Below, piece after piece: positions 55,166 through 64,000 of a DNA stretch of 64,000 bases (the first letter of the stretch is position 1; every line of letters starts with the position of its first letter). The position numbers and the translations under genes are program-made. This DNA comes from Synechococcus sp. PCC 7335. Its GTDB lineage: Bacteria > Cyanobacteriota > Cyanobacteriia > Phormidesmidales > Phormidesmidaceae. Location of the stretch: contig NZ_DS989904.1 of assembly GCF_000155595.1 (NCBI RefSeq), forward strand, positions 3,337,720 to 3,401,719. Reading direction: 5' to 3'. A model generated the notes under the pieces. It worked only from the letters and a program-made list of their open reading frames with translations, did no database searches and had not been told where the DNA came from.

Positions 55166-58100
55166 ATGCCCCGTCGAAACGACCTCAAAAAGATAATGCT
55201 CATTGGTTCTGGCCCGATTGTGATTGGCCAGGCCTGTGAGTTTGACTACTCTGGAACTCAAGCCTGTAAGGCGCTGCGAGAAGAAGGGTATGAGGTTGTG
55301 CTGGTCAACTCTAATCCAGCAACGATCATGACTGATCCTGATATCGCTGATCGCACTTACATAGAACCCCTGACAGCTGACTTATTAGAACAGGTGATTG
55401 TTCGAGAACGGCCAGACGCGTTGCTGCCTACGATGGGCGGTCAAACCGCGCTAAACCTTGCGGTAGAACTGGCTAAGTGTGGCGTCTTAGACAAATACGG
55501 TGTCGAGCTAATTGGGGCAAAGCTAGAAGCCATCGAAAAAGCCGAAGATCGCAAATTGTTTAAAGAGGCCATGCTTAAAATTGGCGTTGGCGTCTGTCCC
55601 TCTGGGCTCGCTGAGACAATGGATGAGTCTTGGGAAATTAACCAGCAAATTGGCTCATATCCACTCATTATTCGTCCGGCCTTTACGATGGGCGGCAGCG
55701 GCGGTGGGATTGCCTACAACAAAGAAGAGTTTGAAACAATCTGTCGCTCAGGGCTAGAAGCGAGTCCGGTTTCTCAGATCTTAATCGAGCAGTCTTTATT
55801 GGGATGGAAAGAATATGAGCTAGAAGTGATGCGTGATCTAGCCGATAACGTTGTGATTATCTGCTCTATTGAGAATATTGATCCCATGGGTGTTCATACT
55901 GGCGACTCGATCACGGTTGCCCCTGCCCAGACCCTAACGGACAAAGAATATCAGCGCCTGCGCGATGCCTCGATCAAAATTATCCGTGAGATTGGCGTAG
56001 AAACAGGTGGCTCGAACATTCAGTTTTCGGTCAATCCAGATACTGGTGATGTCATCGTTATTGAGATGAATCCTCGGGTTTCTCGGAGTTCGGCCTTAGC
56101 GTCTAAAGCCACTGGATTCCCGATTGCCAAATTTGCGGCTAAGCTCGCGGTCGGCTATCGCCTAAATGAAATCTCTAATGACATCACCAAAAAGACACCC
56201 GCTAGCTTTGAGCCTACGATTGACTATGTGGTCACTAAAGTTCCTCGGTTCGCTTTTGAGAAATTCCCAGGTTCGTCTTCAACATTGACTACACAGATGA
56301 AATCTGTTGGCGAGGCGATGGCGATTGGTCGAACGTTTACAGAATCTTTTCAAAAGGCACTGCGATCGCTAGAAACAGGTCGAGCTGGCTGGGGGTGCGA
56401 TCGCTCTGAGAAGCTACCGACGCTTTCCCAGGTTCGCAGCGACTTACGCCGTCCTCATCCAGAGCGGATCTTTGCTGTTCATCATGCGATGAAGTTAGGG
56501 CTATCGGTCGAGGAAATCTACGAACTTACTGCTATTGATCCCTGGTTTTTAGACAAGTTTGCGAGCTTGATCACGATCGAAAAGTTCCTTAGGCAGACGC
56601 CTTTGCCTGATATTAATAAGTCGCAACTGCTAGCTATTAAGCAAGAAGGCTTTAGCGATAGACAAATCGCCTTTGCCACGCGATCTCATGAAGACACCGT
56701 CCGTGAGTATCGCAAGTCGCTTGACGTTGTTCCTGTCTATAAGATGGTCGATACTTGCGCTGCTGAGTTCGAATCTACTACACCCTATTACTACTCGACT
56801 TACGAAGAAGAGAGTGAAGTTCTTCCTTCTGATCGCCGCAAGGTGATGATCTTGGGAGGGGGGCCTAATCGGATTGGTCAGGGCATCGAGTTTGACTACT
56901 GTTGCTGCCATGCTTCTTTTGCGTTGCAGGCTGATGACTATGAGACGATTATGGTCAACTCTAACCCGGAGACAGTCTCGACCGACTACGACACCAGCGA
57001 TCGCCTCTACTTTGAGCCCTTGACCAAAGAAGATGTGCTCAACATTGTTGAAGCGGAAAATCCTGACGGTGTGATTATCCAGTTCGGCGGTCAAACCCCC
57101 CTCAAGCTTGCTGTTCCCTTGCAAGACTACTTAGACAGTGGTGCCTCTGAAGAGATCAAAACCAAAATTTGGGGGACCTCTCCTGATTCGATTGACGCGG
57201 CTGAAGACCGCGAACGTTTTGAGCAAATGTTGCGCGAGCTTGATATTCGTCAGCCGCCTAATGGGCTTGCTCGCAGCAATGAAGAAGCTCTCAAAGTGGC
57301 CCGAGAGATTGACTATCCTGTTGTCGTTCGTCCTAGCTACGTGCTAGGCGGTCGCGCGATGGAAATTGTCTATTCTGACGAAGATCTTGTTCGCTACATG
57401 ACGACTGCTGTGCAGGTAGAGCCCGACCATCCCATTTTGATCGATAAGTTTCTAGAAAATGCGATTGAGGTGGATGTCGATGCGATCGCAGATCGCACTG
57501 GCACGGCTGTCATTGGCGGCATTATGGAGCATATTGAGCAAGCGGGTATTCACTCTGGTGACTCCGCCTGCACTCTACCTACCGTTAGTCTTTCTGAGGC
57601 GGCCCTTGCCACTATCCGCGACTGGACCTTCAAACTTGCAAAGCGTCTTAATGTTATTGGTCTGATGAACATCCAATACGCTATTCGAGGCGAACAGGTT
57701 TATATCATTGAGGCTAACCCTCGCGCCTCGCGCACGGTTCCTTTCGTTTCTAAAGCCACAGGCGCACGCCTCGCTCAGCTTGCCGTTCGGGTCATGTCTG
57801 GTAAAACCCTTACTGACCTTGGCCTGACCGAAGAGATTATTCCGGCTTACCTGTCTGTTAAAGAAGCCGTTCTTCCCTTCAATAAATTCACGGGCACCGA
57901 TACATTACTAGGCCCAGAGATGCGCTCTACAGGGGAAGTTATGGGCATTGATACCAGCTTTGGCCAAGCCTATGCTAAGGCGGAGCTAGCCGCCGGTCAA
58001 ATCCTGCCTCAGTCAGGTACCGTCTTTATCTCTGTCAATGACAGGGACAAAGCAGCAGTGATCCCTATCGCCAAAGAGTTTGTCGAAGCAGGGTTTGGTA

Positions 58101-58408
58101 TTGTTGCCACCAGCGGCACCCACCGCACTATCAGCGAAGCCGGTGTTGACGTTGAGTCCATCCTCAAGATCCATGAGGGTCGCCCTCACGTAGGCGACGC
58201 TATCAAAAACCAAACCATCCAGCTAATTGTCAATTCTCCGGTTGGAGAAGCCGCGCAAGAAGACGATCGTATCTTGCGCCGCACCGCTCTTGACTATAAG
58301 ATTCCAACCGTTACTACTCTCGCTGGTGCCAAAGCCACTCTTGCTGCAATCCGATCTCTAAAAGAGAATCAGCTAACTGTCAAAGCACTACAAGATCATT
58401 TGGCCTGA
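55166..58408 (+). CDS. carB: carbamoyl-phosphate synthase large subunit
   Basis: 1080 residues, with the two homologous ATP-grasp halves of CarB. It starts [20 protein letters not shown], and the second half opens with [32 protein letters not shown] and [13 protein letters not shown] are the paired motifs. The C-terminal methylglyoxal-synthase-like domain (about 940-1080) is the allosteric region. It makes carbamoyl phosphate for arginine and pyrimidine synthesis with CarA, which is not in the window. ATG 55166 is chosen; ATG 55142 would add eight residues absent from the family. Confidence 0.95.
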   Translation: MPRRNDLKKIMLIGSGPIVIGQACEFDYSGTQACKALREEGYEVVLVNSNPATIMTDPDIADRTYIEPLTADLLEQVIVRERPDALLPTMGGQTALNLAVELAKCGVLDKYGVELIGAKLEAIEKAEDRKLFKEAMLKIGVGVCPSGLAETMDESWEINQQIGSYPLIIRPAFTMGGSGGGIAYNKEEFETICRSGLEASPVSQILIEQSLLGWKEYELEVMRDLADNVVIICSIENIDPMGVHTGDSITVAPAQTLTDKEYQRLRDASIKIIREIGVETGGSNIQFSVNPDTGDVIVIEMNPRVSRSSALASKATGFPIAKFAAKLAVGYRLNEISNDITKKTPASFEPTIDYVVTKVPRFAFEKFPGSSSTLTTQMKSVGEAMAIGRTFTESFQKALRSLETGRAGWGCDRSEKLPTLSQVRSDLRRPHPERIFAVHHAMKLGLSVEEIYELTAIDPWFLDKFASLITIEKFLRQTPLPDINKSQLLAIKQEGFSDRQIAFATRSHEDTVREYRKSLDVVPVYKMVDTCAAEFESTTPYYYSTYEEESEVLPSDRRKVMILGGGPNRIGQGIEFDYCCCHASFALQADDYETIMVNSNPETVSTDYDTSDRLYFEPLTKEDVLNIVEAENPDGVIIQFGGQTPLKLAVPLQDYLDSGASEEIKTKIWGTSPDSIDAAEDRERFEQMLRELDIRQPPNGLARSNEEALKVAREIDYPVVVRPSYVLGGRAMEIVYSDEDLVRYMTTAVQVEPDHPILIDKFLENAIEVDVDAIADRTGTAVIGGIMEHIEQAGIHSGDSACTLPTVSLSEAALATIRDWTFKLAKRLNVIGLMNIQYAIRGEQVYIIEANPRASRTVPFVSKATGARLAQLAVRVMSGKTLTDLGLTEEIIPAYLSVKEAVLPFNKFTGTDTLLGPEMRSTGEVMGIDTSFGQAYAKAELAAGQILPQSGTVFISVNDRDKAAVIPIAKEFVEAGFGIVATSGTHRTISEAGVDVESILKIHEGRPHVGDAIKNQTIQLIVNSPVGEAAQEDDRILRRTALDYKIPTVTTLAGAKATLAAIRSLKENQLTVKALQDHLA

Positions 58409-58539
58409 GCGTTTCTCTGATAGCTATACCAGAATGCACTTAAGTCTAGAAGTATCAACATATTATCTGCGAGACTATTTGATGCAATCTTGTCAGTGGA
58501 AACTGTCAGAACTAAGTATACAAAATGGGCATAACCTTC
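58409..58539. other. non-coding spacer after carB
   Basis: Nothing recognised here. It leads into the IS remnant. Confidence 0.4.
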
Positions 58540-58782
58540 TGTTAGCCTAGGAAGGAAGTTTCCGCTCGGTTTCCGCTCGCTGCTCGTGACCTGTTCCTAC
58601 TGTCAGTGGTTCCACGTTTTGCCGCTGCGCTAAGCTATCAGGACTTGACTGAGTTCTTTCTGCTGCGAGGCTTCCAGTTCACCCACGAAACCGTGAAAGA
58701 TTGGGAAGAACGGTTCTCTCAGTTTACAGAGCAGATACGGATGAAGCGAAAAGGCAAGGAAGTCGAGCATGAGGTGCTCTAA
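58540..58782 (+). mobile_element. IS6-like transposase remnant
   Basis: An open stretch ending with TAA at 58782 reads FPLAARDLFLLSVVPRF, then ALSYQDLTEFFLLRGFQF and HETVKDWEERFSQFTEQIR, the N-terminal helix-turn-helix region of IS6/IS240-type transposases (compare LSYRDLEE...ERG...TIRRW). The DDE catalytic domain is absent, and no clear terminal inverted repeat is visible. It is an inactive fragment. It marks the left edge of a region full of decayed genes (58.5-63 kb). Confidence 0.55.
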
Positions 58783-58952
58783 CCTGGCTGCCCAATCCTA
58801 ATAATTTCGACTTTAGAACCACCAAACACATTCAGTAGTTAAAGACGAGTGCCTTCACCGATTAAAAAGATAGGTGTTTAGTAACCATGAAAAGAGGCCA
58901 ACATGAAATCTAAACAATTCTCAGGTGCACCTTGTCAGAAAATATAAACTAA

Positions 58953-60182
58953 ATGATAAATTTGTCAATTAGGATGGGTCTGAAACCCAATCTTGTATTT
59001 GTGAATATTAACTTTCAAAGTCAAAATAAAAGTCAACGCTTAAAGCTAGGCGTAGTAGCTAACGAATTTTTTGACCGGAAATTAGGGCGAATGGGAGGCT
59101 TTGGTTGGGCTACTCAGCAAGTGGCTAAATGCTTTAACGAAAGCCCTGACTTGGGCGTAGATCTTGTGTTCATCTCAGGTGAAAGAGTTGCATTACAAGC
59201 AAAGGATAAGTCCCTCGTTCACGGCACAAAACTAATATCGACCTCTCGGAACACAATCCATTTTGTAAGGCAGCTATGGGCAGAAAAGATTGACATTCTT
59301 TTATCCATTGATTATCGCCCTAATTATTTTCCTATTTTTTCTGCTTTACCCCGCACTCCGATCATAATTTGGGTGAGAGATCCGCGTCCACCTGAAGATA
59401 TGAAAAAGATACAGACGGTGCGTATCCCGGGAAATTCTGAGCTACCTCAAGGATTGACTACTCCAGATTGTACTTCCCTAAGCAGAGTGGCTAAGATGTC
59501 GAAAATATCCAGGCGACCTATTTTGTTTGGTACGCCCGCTACTTTCTTGCGGCAGAAAGTTTCAGGCACTTACGGCTTAGCCCCATCTGAAGTCAAGCTA
59601 CTGCCGAATATTATTGACCTTGATCCTGGCCAAATAAGTAAAAGCGAAAAACCTAGTGTGGTCTTCTTAGCAAGATTAGATCCGTACAAACGTCCTTGGT
59701 TGTTCCTTGAACTTGCGCATCATTTTCCAGAAGTCGATTTTATCTTCCTAGGGCAGCCTCACTTTATGGGGAAAGGTGCTTGGGAGCCACAGAACTTACC
59801 CAAAAATATTTTCTTAAAGGGACATGTTCAAGGTGCAGAAAAAATCGAAATTCTATCTTCTGCATGGGTTTTGATAAATACATCTATTCATGAAGGGTTA
59901 GCTGTCAGTTTTCAGGAAGCACTTCGATGCGAAACTCCTCTACTCAGTTGTGTCAATCCCGAAGAAGTTGTTTCTCGCTTTGGTATCTATGTAGGTCGTT
60001 ATGACGGTGATGGGTTAGCAGGGCTCCCAAACTTTATCAACGACCTGAAAAAGCTTCTGGACAATCATGAGCTACGCACTCGTTTAGGCAAAGAGGGTCG
60101 AGAATGGGTTGAGAAAACGCATACTAAAGACAAGTTTTTGGAAACCTTTAGAGAGTGCTGTAAAGAGGCAAAAGTTCTTTAA
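58953..60182 (+). CDS. GT4-family glycosyltransferase
   Basis: 409 residues with a GT-B C-terminal half: SVVFLARLDPYKRPWLFLEL, IFLGQPHF and STSIHEGLAVSFQEALRC-like text (INTSIHEGLAVSFQEAL), with the donor-phosphate-binding E residues in HEGL...FQEAL. It transfers a sugar from a nucleotide sugar to a surface or exported glycan. It is more AT-rich than the upstream genes and has no HIP1 octamer, suggesting a different origin. ATG 58953 is weakly supported; an in-frame ATG at 58974 (MGLKPNL) also exists. Confidence 0.8.
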   Translation: MINLSIRMGLKPNLVFVNINFQSQNKSQRLKLGVVANEFFDRKLGRMGGFGWATQQVAKCFNESPDLGVDLVFISGERVALQAKDKSLVHGTKLISTSRNTIHFVRQLWAEKIDILLSIDYRPNYFPIFSALPRTPIIIWVRDPRPPEDMKKIQTVRIPGNSELPQGLTTPDCTSLSRVAKMSKISRRPILFGTPATFLRQKVSGTYGLAPSEVKLLPNIIDLDPGQISKSEKPSVVFLARLDPYKRPWLFLELAHHFPEVDFIFLGQPHFMGKGAWEPQNLPKNIFLKGHVQGAEKIEILSSAWVLINTSIHEGLAVSFQEALRCETPLLSCVNPEEVVSRFGIYVGRYDGDGLAGLPNFINDLKKLLDNHELRTRLGKEGREWVEKTHTKDKFLETFRECCKEAKVL

Positions 60183-60242
60183 CATATCAGACGAACTCGC
60201 ACTGCATACACTTCCCAACAGGTCTAGTAGGAGGGATAAAGG

Positions 60243-61155
60243 GTAACTCTACCAAATTTTCTAATAATAGGAGCAGTAAAAAGCGGAACAACAGCTCTTG
60301 ATCGCTGTCTTAGAGCACATCCGCAAATTTATATGAGCCCGATTAAAGAACTAATCTTTTTACCCTTGAAGAAGAAAGTTTCAGCAAATTCAAAGGTGAC
60401 TTTAGATCTATAGAAAGTATGCCTAATCTAATCAATAGTCTTGAAGATCATGACAGGTTTGTTGAACAGGTTTCGACCGAAATAGCTAACGGCGAAAACT
60501 CTTCGCTATCTCTTCTACATTTAAGTGCTGCGTCTAAAAACATAAAGCACCACATTCCTGATGCAAAGCTAATTGCGGTTTTACAAAATCACGTGGAAAG
60601 AGGCTATTCGGATTTTCTGTTCAGTACTGATAGGAATAGTGAACCTATTTATGATTTTGTTGAAGCAATCGAAACAGAAAGCAAAAGAATTCAGAAGAAC
60701 TACTGGTTCAGGTGGCATTATCAGCAGCAAGGTTTCTACTTTAGACAAATCAAGCGGCATTTTGATTTGTTTCTAGTGACGCAAGTTCGAGTTTGCTTAT
60801 ATGCGGAGTCAAAGAAAAATACGTCGAAAGTTTTACGAGATATTTTTCAGTTTTTCCAAGTTGACGATTCTTTCATCTCAAACTCTCCTTAACAATACAA
60901 CGTCACTCATGTCTCATGGTGCAAGCTTTTGAAACGGCTACTACCTCAGAAAAACTTAATCAACTCAACACCTGCAAAATTACTTATAGCTTCATTATGA
61001 GAGTCTATTAAGGAACGACTGGTTGCCCTAAATTACAAATCTGTGCCCTCTTAACGCCATTGCTCTACTTGCAGTTACTTCAAGAATATAGGGAAGATAT
61101 CCTGCTGCTGGAAACCCCAACTCTTAAGAATTTGTCTCACTGGTTAACACCCTAG
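60243..61155 (+). pseudogene. decayed heparan-sulfotransferase-like gene
   Basis: Sulfotransferase text runs through three frames. LPNFLIIGAVKSGTTALDR and AHPQIYMSPIKE give the 5'-PAPS-binding P-loop in one frame. After a slip in a T-run near 60357-60361, TLEEESFSKFKGDFRSIESM and the 60419-60892 open frame (HIPDAKLIAVLQNHVERGYS, GFYFRQIKRHFDLF, DIFQFFQVDDSF) follow. Then, in decayed sequence with stops, come YNVTHVSWCKLLKRLLPQ, LQLLQEYREDILLLETPTLK and NLSHWLTP before TAG at 61155. No good start codon remains. Confidence 0.8.
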
Positions 61156-61253
61156 AGGTTTTATTAGGTTGAGTTTATATTTAAGACAATTTGATAGTCA
61201 AAATGATATTAGAGACTAGAGCCTCGCTGACCACTTCTGCAACTTAAATCACT

Positions 61254-62225
61254 ATGGGGAGAACATGTTCTATGGATGCGCCGCCTGTTTTTATTGTTGG
61301 CTGTGAGCGATCGGGCAATACTTTGCTAAGGTTGATGCTAAATCGAAGCCCCTCAATTCACATTCCCTCAGAAACATACTTTTTGAGCCGACTTGTAGAT
61401 CGCCAAGAAGTGTACGGAGATTTTGGCCTTGCCCATCAACGATGGTTTTTTATCCGAGATTTACAAACAAATAAGGCGACCTCGACAACGTTCACTTTCC
61501 CGGTTTTCAAGCTGTCTATAGACGAAGCGGAAGATGTTTTACTAAGAGCAGCGCCAACAAATTACTCTGGTGCCGCTTTTGCTCTGTTTGAGGCGGCCGC
61601 TCGAAAGCAAGGAAAGAAGCGATGGGGTGATAAAACACCACGTCATATTTTTGACATTCAATGGCTTGCCGAAATATTCCCCACAGCTCAGTTTATTCAC
61701 GTCATTAGAGATGGCAGAGATGTAGCGAGTAGCTTGCTAAAAGCCGGTTGGGTTGGTAACTTTACCGAAGCAGCTTGCTATTGGCAAAAAAAGGTTAGGG
61801 CGGGCAGAAAAGCCGGAAGAGCGCTGGAGAAACACAGGTATTACGAGGTAAAATACGAACAGCTCGTGAGCGATCCAGAGAGGATACTAAAGCATATTTG
61901 CAAATGGCTAAGTCTCACATACATTCCTGAGATGCTAGATCCGAGTGCAACTTCCGTGAACTATATCTCCGGAGACTGGCATCTGCACGGAATGGTTGCC
62001 AAGCCTGTTGATGCCTCTCGTATTTATGCATGGAAAGCGACTCTTTCCATGCACCAGCTCGCTGATTTTGAAGCTATTACAAGAGAATTATTAAACGAAC
62101 TAAATTATGAAGTTACAGGCGCTAAAATTCCTTTTTGGCGAGCCTCTGTGAGAGAAGGAATAAAAAAAATGAGGATACTCGAAGCCGAGTCATATAAAGT
62201 TCTACAAAAACTAGAGATTTACTAA
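61254..62225 (+). CDS. sulfotransferase
   Basis: About 323 residues. PPVFIVGCERSGNTLLRLML is the 5'-phosphosulfate-binding loop and FIHVIRDGRDVASSLLKAGW the 3'-phosphate-binding motif of PAPS-dependent sulfotransferases. Further blocks are WGDKTPRHI and EVKYEQLVSDPERIL. Cytosolic, probably modifying a glycan or lipid made by the neighbouring glycosyltransferases. In-frame ATGs at 61254 and 61272 are both possible. It is intact, in contrast with the pseudogene just upstream. Confidence 0.8.
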   Translation: MGRTCSMDAPPVFIVGCERSGNTLLRLMLNRSPSIHIPSETYFLSRLVDRQEVYGDFGLAHQRWFFIRDLQTNKATSTTFTFPVFKLSIDEAEDVLLRAAPTNYSGAAFALFEAAARKQGKKRWGDKTPRHIFDIQWLAEIFPTAQFIHVIRDGRDVASSLLKAGWVGNFTEAACYWQKKVRAGRKAGRALEKHRYYEVKYEQLVSDPERILKHICKWLSLTYIPEMLDPSATSVNYISGDWHLHGMVAKPVDASRIYAWKATLSMHQLADFEAITRELLNELNYEVTGAKIPFWRASVREGIKKMRILEAESYKVLQKLEIY

Positions 62226-62344
62226 CATACTTGAATCTGAAATTTCGCTGTCAATATCGTTAAGGCGGGGAAAGCTGTATATAACAACTCAACAAATCAC
62301 TTGCTTTCTTTTCTTTGGCTCTAATATTTGTTTAAGTATTTAGA

Positions 62345-62515
62345 ATGAATATAAAAGAACCGTTAATTTCTGTTGTTATTACTACCTATAATCAACTACA
62401 CTTCCTTAGAAAAGCTGTTAATAGCGTTAAAATACAAATGTTTAAAGATTGGGAACGGCTTTGTTGCATGACTCAGGAACAAGAGAAGGCTTCTTTCGTG
62501 CAGTCGTTCGATTAG
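62345..62515 (+). pseudogene. truncated GT2 glycosyltransferase gene
   Basis: The first ~37 codons encode a GT2 N-terminus (MNIKEPLISVVITTYNQLHF, then RKAVNSVKIQMFKDWE). The next bases, from 62457, are the end of an IS5-family element (GGCTTTGTTGCATG). The frame then runs through insertion sequence to a TAG at 62515. The rest of the GT2 gene is not found in the window. The gene was cut by insertion. Confidence 0.75.
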
Positions 62516-62960
62516 TCCTCAACCCAAACAGTGTTAGGTTTGACCACCTGAATTATCTGATTCAAGACAGCACACTGTAGCAGTGTCCCGAATGCCTAGT
62601 TATCGAGTTTTCTAGAGCGGACTCTACCATCAGACGCTCCTTTATGTCGAAACATCGTTGTTTTAGCTAGCGAACGACGATGATAGCCCACCAACTTCTT
62701 CCAGTACTTACGCTCGTGCTTTAGTATCACTACCCTCAATCAGGCCTTTGAGGACAGCGCCGTCAATAAACATCATTCGTGGTCACTACGGCACTAAGGA
62801 TCTAGCCTGTTGCTTCGTCTATGCCGAGGTGTAGCTTGCGCCAAGTCCGACGCTTGCTGATCTCATGCTGACGTGTCTTCCACTCACTATTAAATGACAG
62901 TGGAGTAGTCGGCAACCTAATCACGCAATAATGCTGACCGCTGTGAGAGTAATATTAGAC
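62457..62960 (-). mobile_element. IS5-family element remnant
   Basis: The right end carries the IS5-type terminus GGCTTTGTTGCA (62457-62468). Reading the minus strand, transposase pieces include EWKTRQHEISKRRTWRKLHL, GIDEATG, ILSAVVTTNDVY and GYHRRSLAKTTMFRHKG, with several in-frame stops. The N-terminal part and the left terminal repeat are missing, so the element cannot move. It inserted into the GT2 gene at 62345. Confidence 0.8.
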
Positions 62961-63171
62961 ACCTTTACGAGTTGTTTCCTAAGGGAATTCACTGATGCTC
63001 TAGCGACAAGTTGTTAGGAGTTCGTCCTTTCTAAACGCTATCTTTGCAAACCTGTAAACAAAACTATAGAAGTGAAGGCGAAAAGTAGGCAGCCAAGTCT
63101 TGAATGATAGATTTAATACATTGAAACCGAGAATACATTTATGCCTATTGATCTAAGTTAATAGAACAACC
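62961..63171. other. non-coding spacer after IS remnant
   Basis: No gene, no second IS terminal repeat and no remaining GT2 coding sequence is seen here. Confidence 0.35.
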
Positions 63172-64000
63172 ATGTTATTCGATCCAGCTTCAAACCCATC
63201 TGACCTAGACGGCAGCAACGGCTTCGTAGTCAACGGCAGCAATGCCGTTGACTACTCCGGCCGTTCGGTGAGCGGCGCGGAAGACATCAACGGCGATGGC
63301 ATCATTGAAATGCCTAAGCGAACCATTCTGATATATCGCGACCAGTTACTGCCTTATTCAGAGACATTTATTCCAGCTCAGGCCGAGAACTACACTCGGT
63401 ATCAGAGTTTTTATGCAGGCAGTTCGCGCTTGTCTAATATAGATACAATGTTGCCAGTAGAGCGATGTATTACTCTCGAACAGGAAAAAGGGCTGAAAAA
63501 ATTTTGGAAAGGAGCTTACTGGTTTTTTAATTTTCCTCGTCCGAGCTGGGTAGAACACTTGAAGGACATCGAACCTTGTTTAATCCACGCTCATTTTGGT
63601 TTAGATGGTGTAATGGCAATGCCCCTAGCTAAACGACTTCGGGTTCCTTTGTTTGTGACTTTCCACGCGCATTATGCTACCAAGCAACCCGATGCCGATT
63701 TCAACCCCAGAGAACCTCTTTATAAGCAGCTTTATTTTAGCGATCCTATTCAATACACCTGGCATTTATATCTCCGTAAGCGGGCGCAATTGTTTGAATC
63801 TTCTAATTGCATAATCGCAATATCAAACTACATTCGCCAACGGCTCATTGAACAGGGATGTCCAGAAGAAAAAGTCAATGTTCATTATATTGGTGTGGAT
63901 CTACAGCAATTCAATGCTGAAATTACTCGCGAAATTAAAGCTTCTAATACCCAGTTAGTTAATCATCAAACCACCATCTTATTTGTAGGGCGATTGGTGG
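63172..64000 (+). CDS. glycosyltransferase with in-frame N-terminal FG-GAP-like segment (partial, right edge)
   Basis: An open frame from ATG 63172 runs to the window end (276 codons visible). The first 46 residues, SDLDGSNGFVVNGSNAVDYSG-like with AEDINGDGI, resemble an FG-GAP/integrin-alpha repeat, including the Ca-binding DINGDG loop. From Met47 (ATG 63310, MPKRTILIYRDQLLPYSETF) a GT-B glycosyltransferase begins (EPCLIHAHFGLDGVMAMPLA, IAISNYIRQRLIEQGCPEEK, VGVDLQQFNA-like VDLQQFN). The native start could be ATG 63310, with the FG-GAP part acquired from elsewhere. The end of the gene and the donor-binding half lie outside the window. Confidence 0.7.
   Translation, partial: MLFDPASNPSDLDGSNGFVVNGSNAVDYSGRSVSGAEDINGDGIIEMPKRTILIYRDQLLPYSETFIPAQAENYTRYQSFYAGSSRLSNIDTMLPVERCITLEQEKGLKKFWKGAYWFFNFPRPSWVEHLKDIEPCLIHAHFGLDGVMAMPLAKRLRVPLFVTFHAHYATKQPDADFNPREPLYKQLYFSDPIQYTWHLYLRKRAQLFESSNCIIAISNYIRQRLIEQGCPEEKVNVHYIGVDLQQFNAEITREIKASNTQLVNHQTTILFVGRLV

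Noticed and set aside
1-64000. Search for tRNA, rRNA, CRISPR arrays and an origin.
   Set aside because: No T-loop/anticodon arrangement, rRNA-like segment, spaced direct-repeat array or clear DnaA-box cluster was seen by eye; a covariance-model search would be needed to be certain.

Overview
The window looks like a cyanobacterial chromosome segment. The octamer GCGATCGC (the HIP1 repeat typical of cyanobacteria) and its fragments recur throughout. Several genes are typical of cyanobacteria: a CYP120-like P450, a DesC-type desaturase, futA/futC-type iron uptake genes, large vMAP/NB-ARC/WD40 and CheB-CheR-kinase proteins, and pentapeptide-repeat proteins. No rRNA, tRNA or CRISPR array was seen. 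Genus and species cannot be told from the sequence alone.

Layout. 0-5 kb: the start of a BMP-family binding-protein gene cut by the window edge, a small CDA-type deaminase divergent from it, an alpha/beta hydrolase, a pentapeptide-repeat protein and an amidase. 5-13.7 kb: an apparent betaine-utilisation locus, with a sarcosine-oxidase-like flavoprotein, a Rieske N-demethylase-like oxygenase, a PucR-type regulator and a four-gene QAT/OpuC-type quaternary-amine ABC transporter. 13.8-27.8 kb: housekeeping and accessory genes, namely asparagine synthase, a YaiI-family protein, a TetR regulator with an integrase-like tail, a desaturase, a dienelactone hydrolase, a CYP120-like P450, formamidase, a truncated hypF remnant, a second pentapeptide protein, a GAF protein, an MFS carrier and two small uncharacterised proteins.

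28.2-35.5 kb: a seven-gene minus-strand operon with a complete BMP-type ABC importer (binding protein, two permeases, double ATPase), a protein closely resembling biuret hydrolase, a second related cysteine hydrolase and a cupin lipoprotein. I read it as uptake and breakdown of biuret- or triuret-like nitrogen compounds. With the formamidase, the PucR regulator, the betaine genes and an NCS1 permease-kinase fusion, the window is rich in scavenging of unusual organic nitrogen.

35.7-51.4 kb: large signalling proteins (a STAND NTPase with 14 WD40 repeats, a 1644-residue CheB-CheR-PAS-GAF-kinase-receiver protein, a separate CheB), a glycogen-debranching-type enzyme, and a 981-residue fusion of a complete NCS1 permease, a Cys-rich knuckle and a histidine kinase. 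The kinase gene lies between the intact debranching gene and a decayed direct copy of that gene's 3' end.

52-58.4 kb: a DUF805 protein, futC and futA separated by an unusually structured spacer with four adjacent hairpins, and carB. 58.4-64 kb: a decayed, more AT-rich glycan/sulfation region with an IS6-like remnant, a GT4 glycosyltransferase, a sulfotransferase pseudogene, an intact sulfotransferase, a GT2 gene cut by an IS5-family remnant, and a glycosyltransferase running off the right edge behind an in-frame FG-GAP-like segment.
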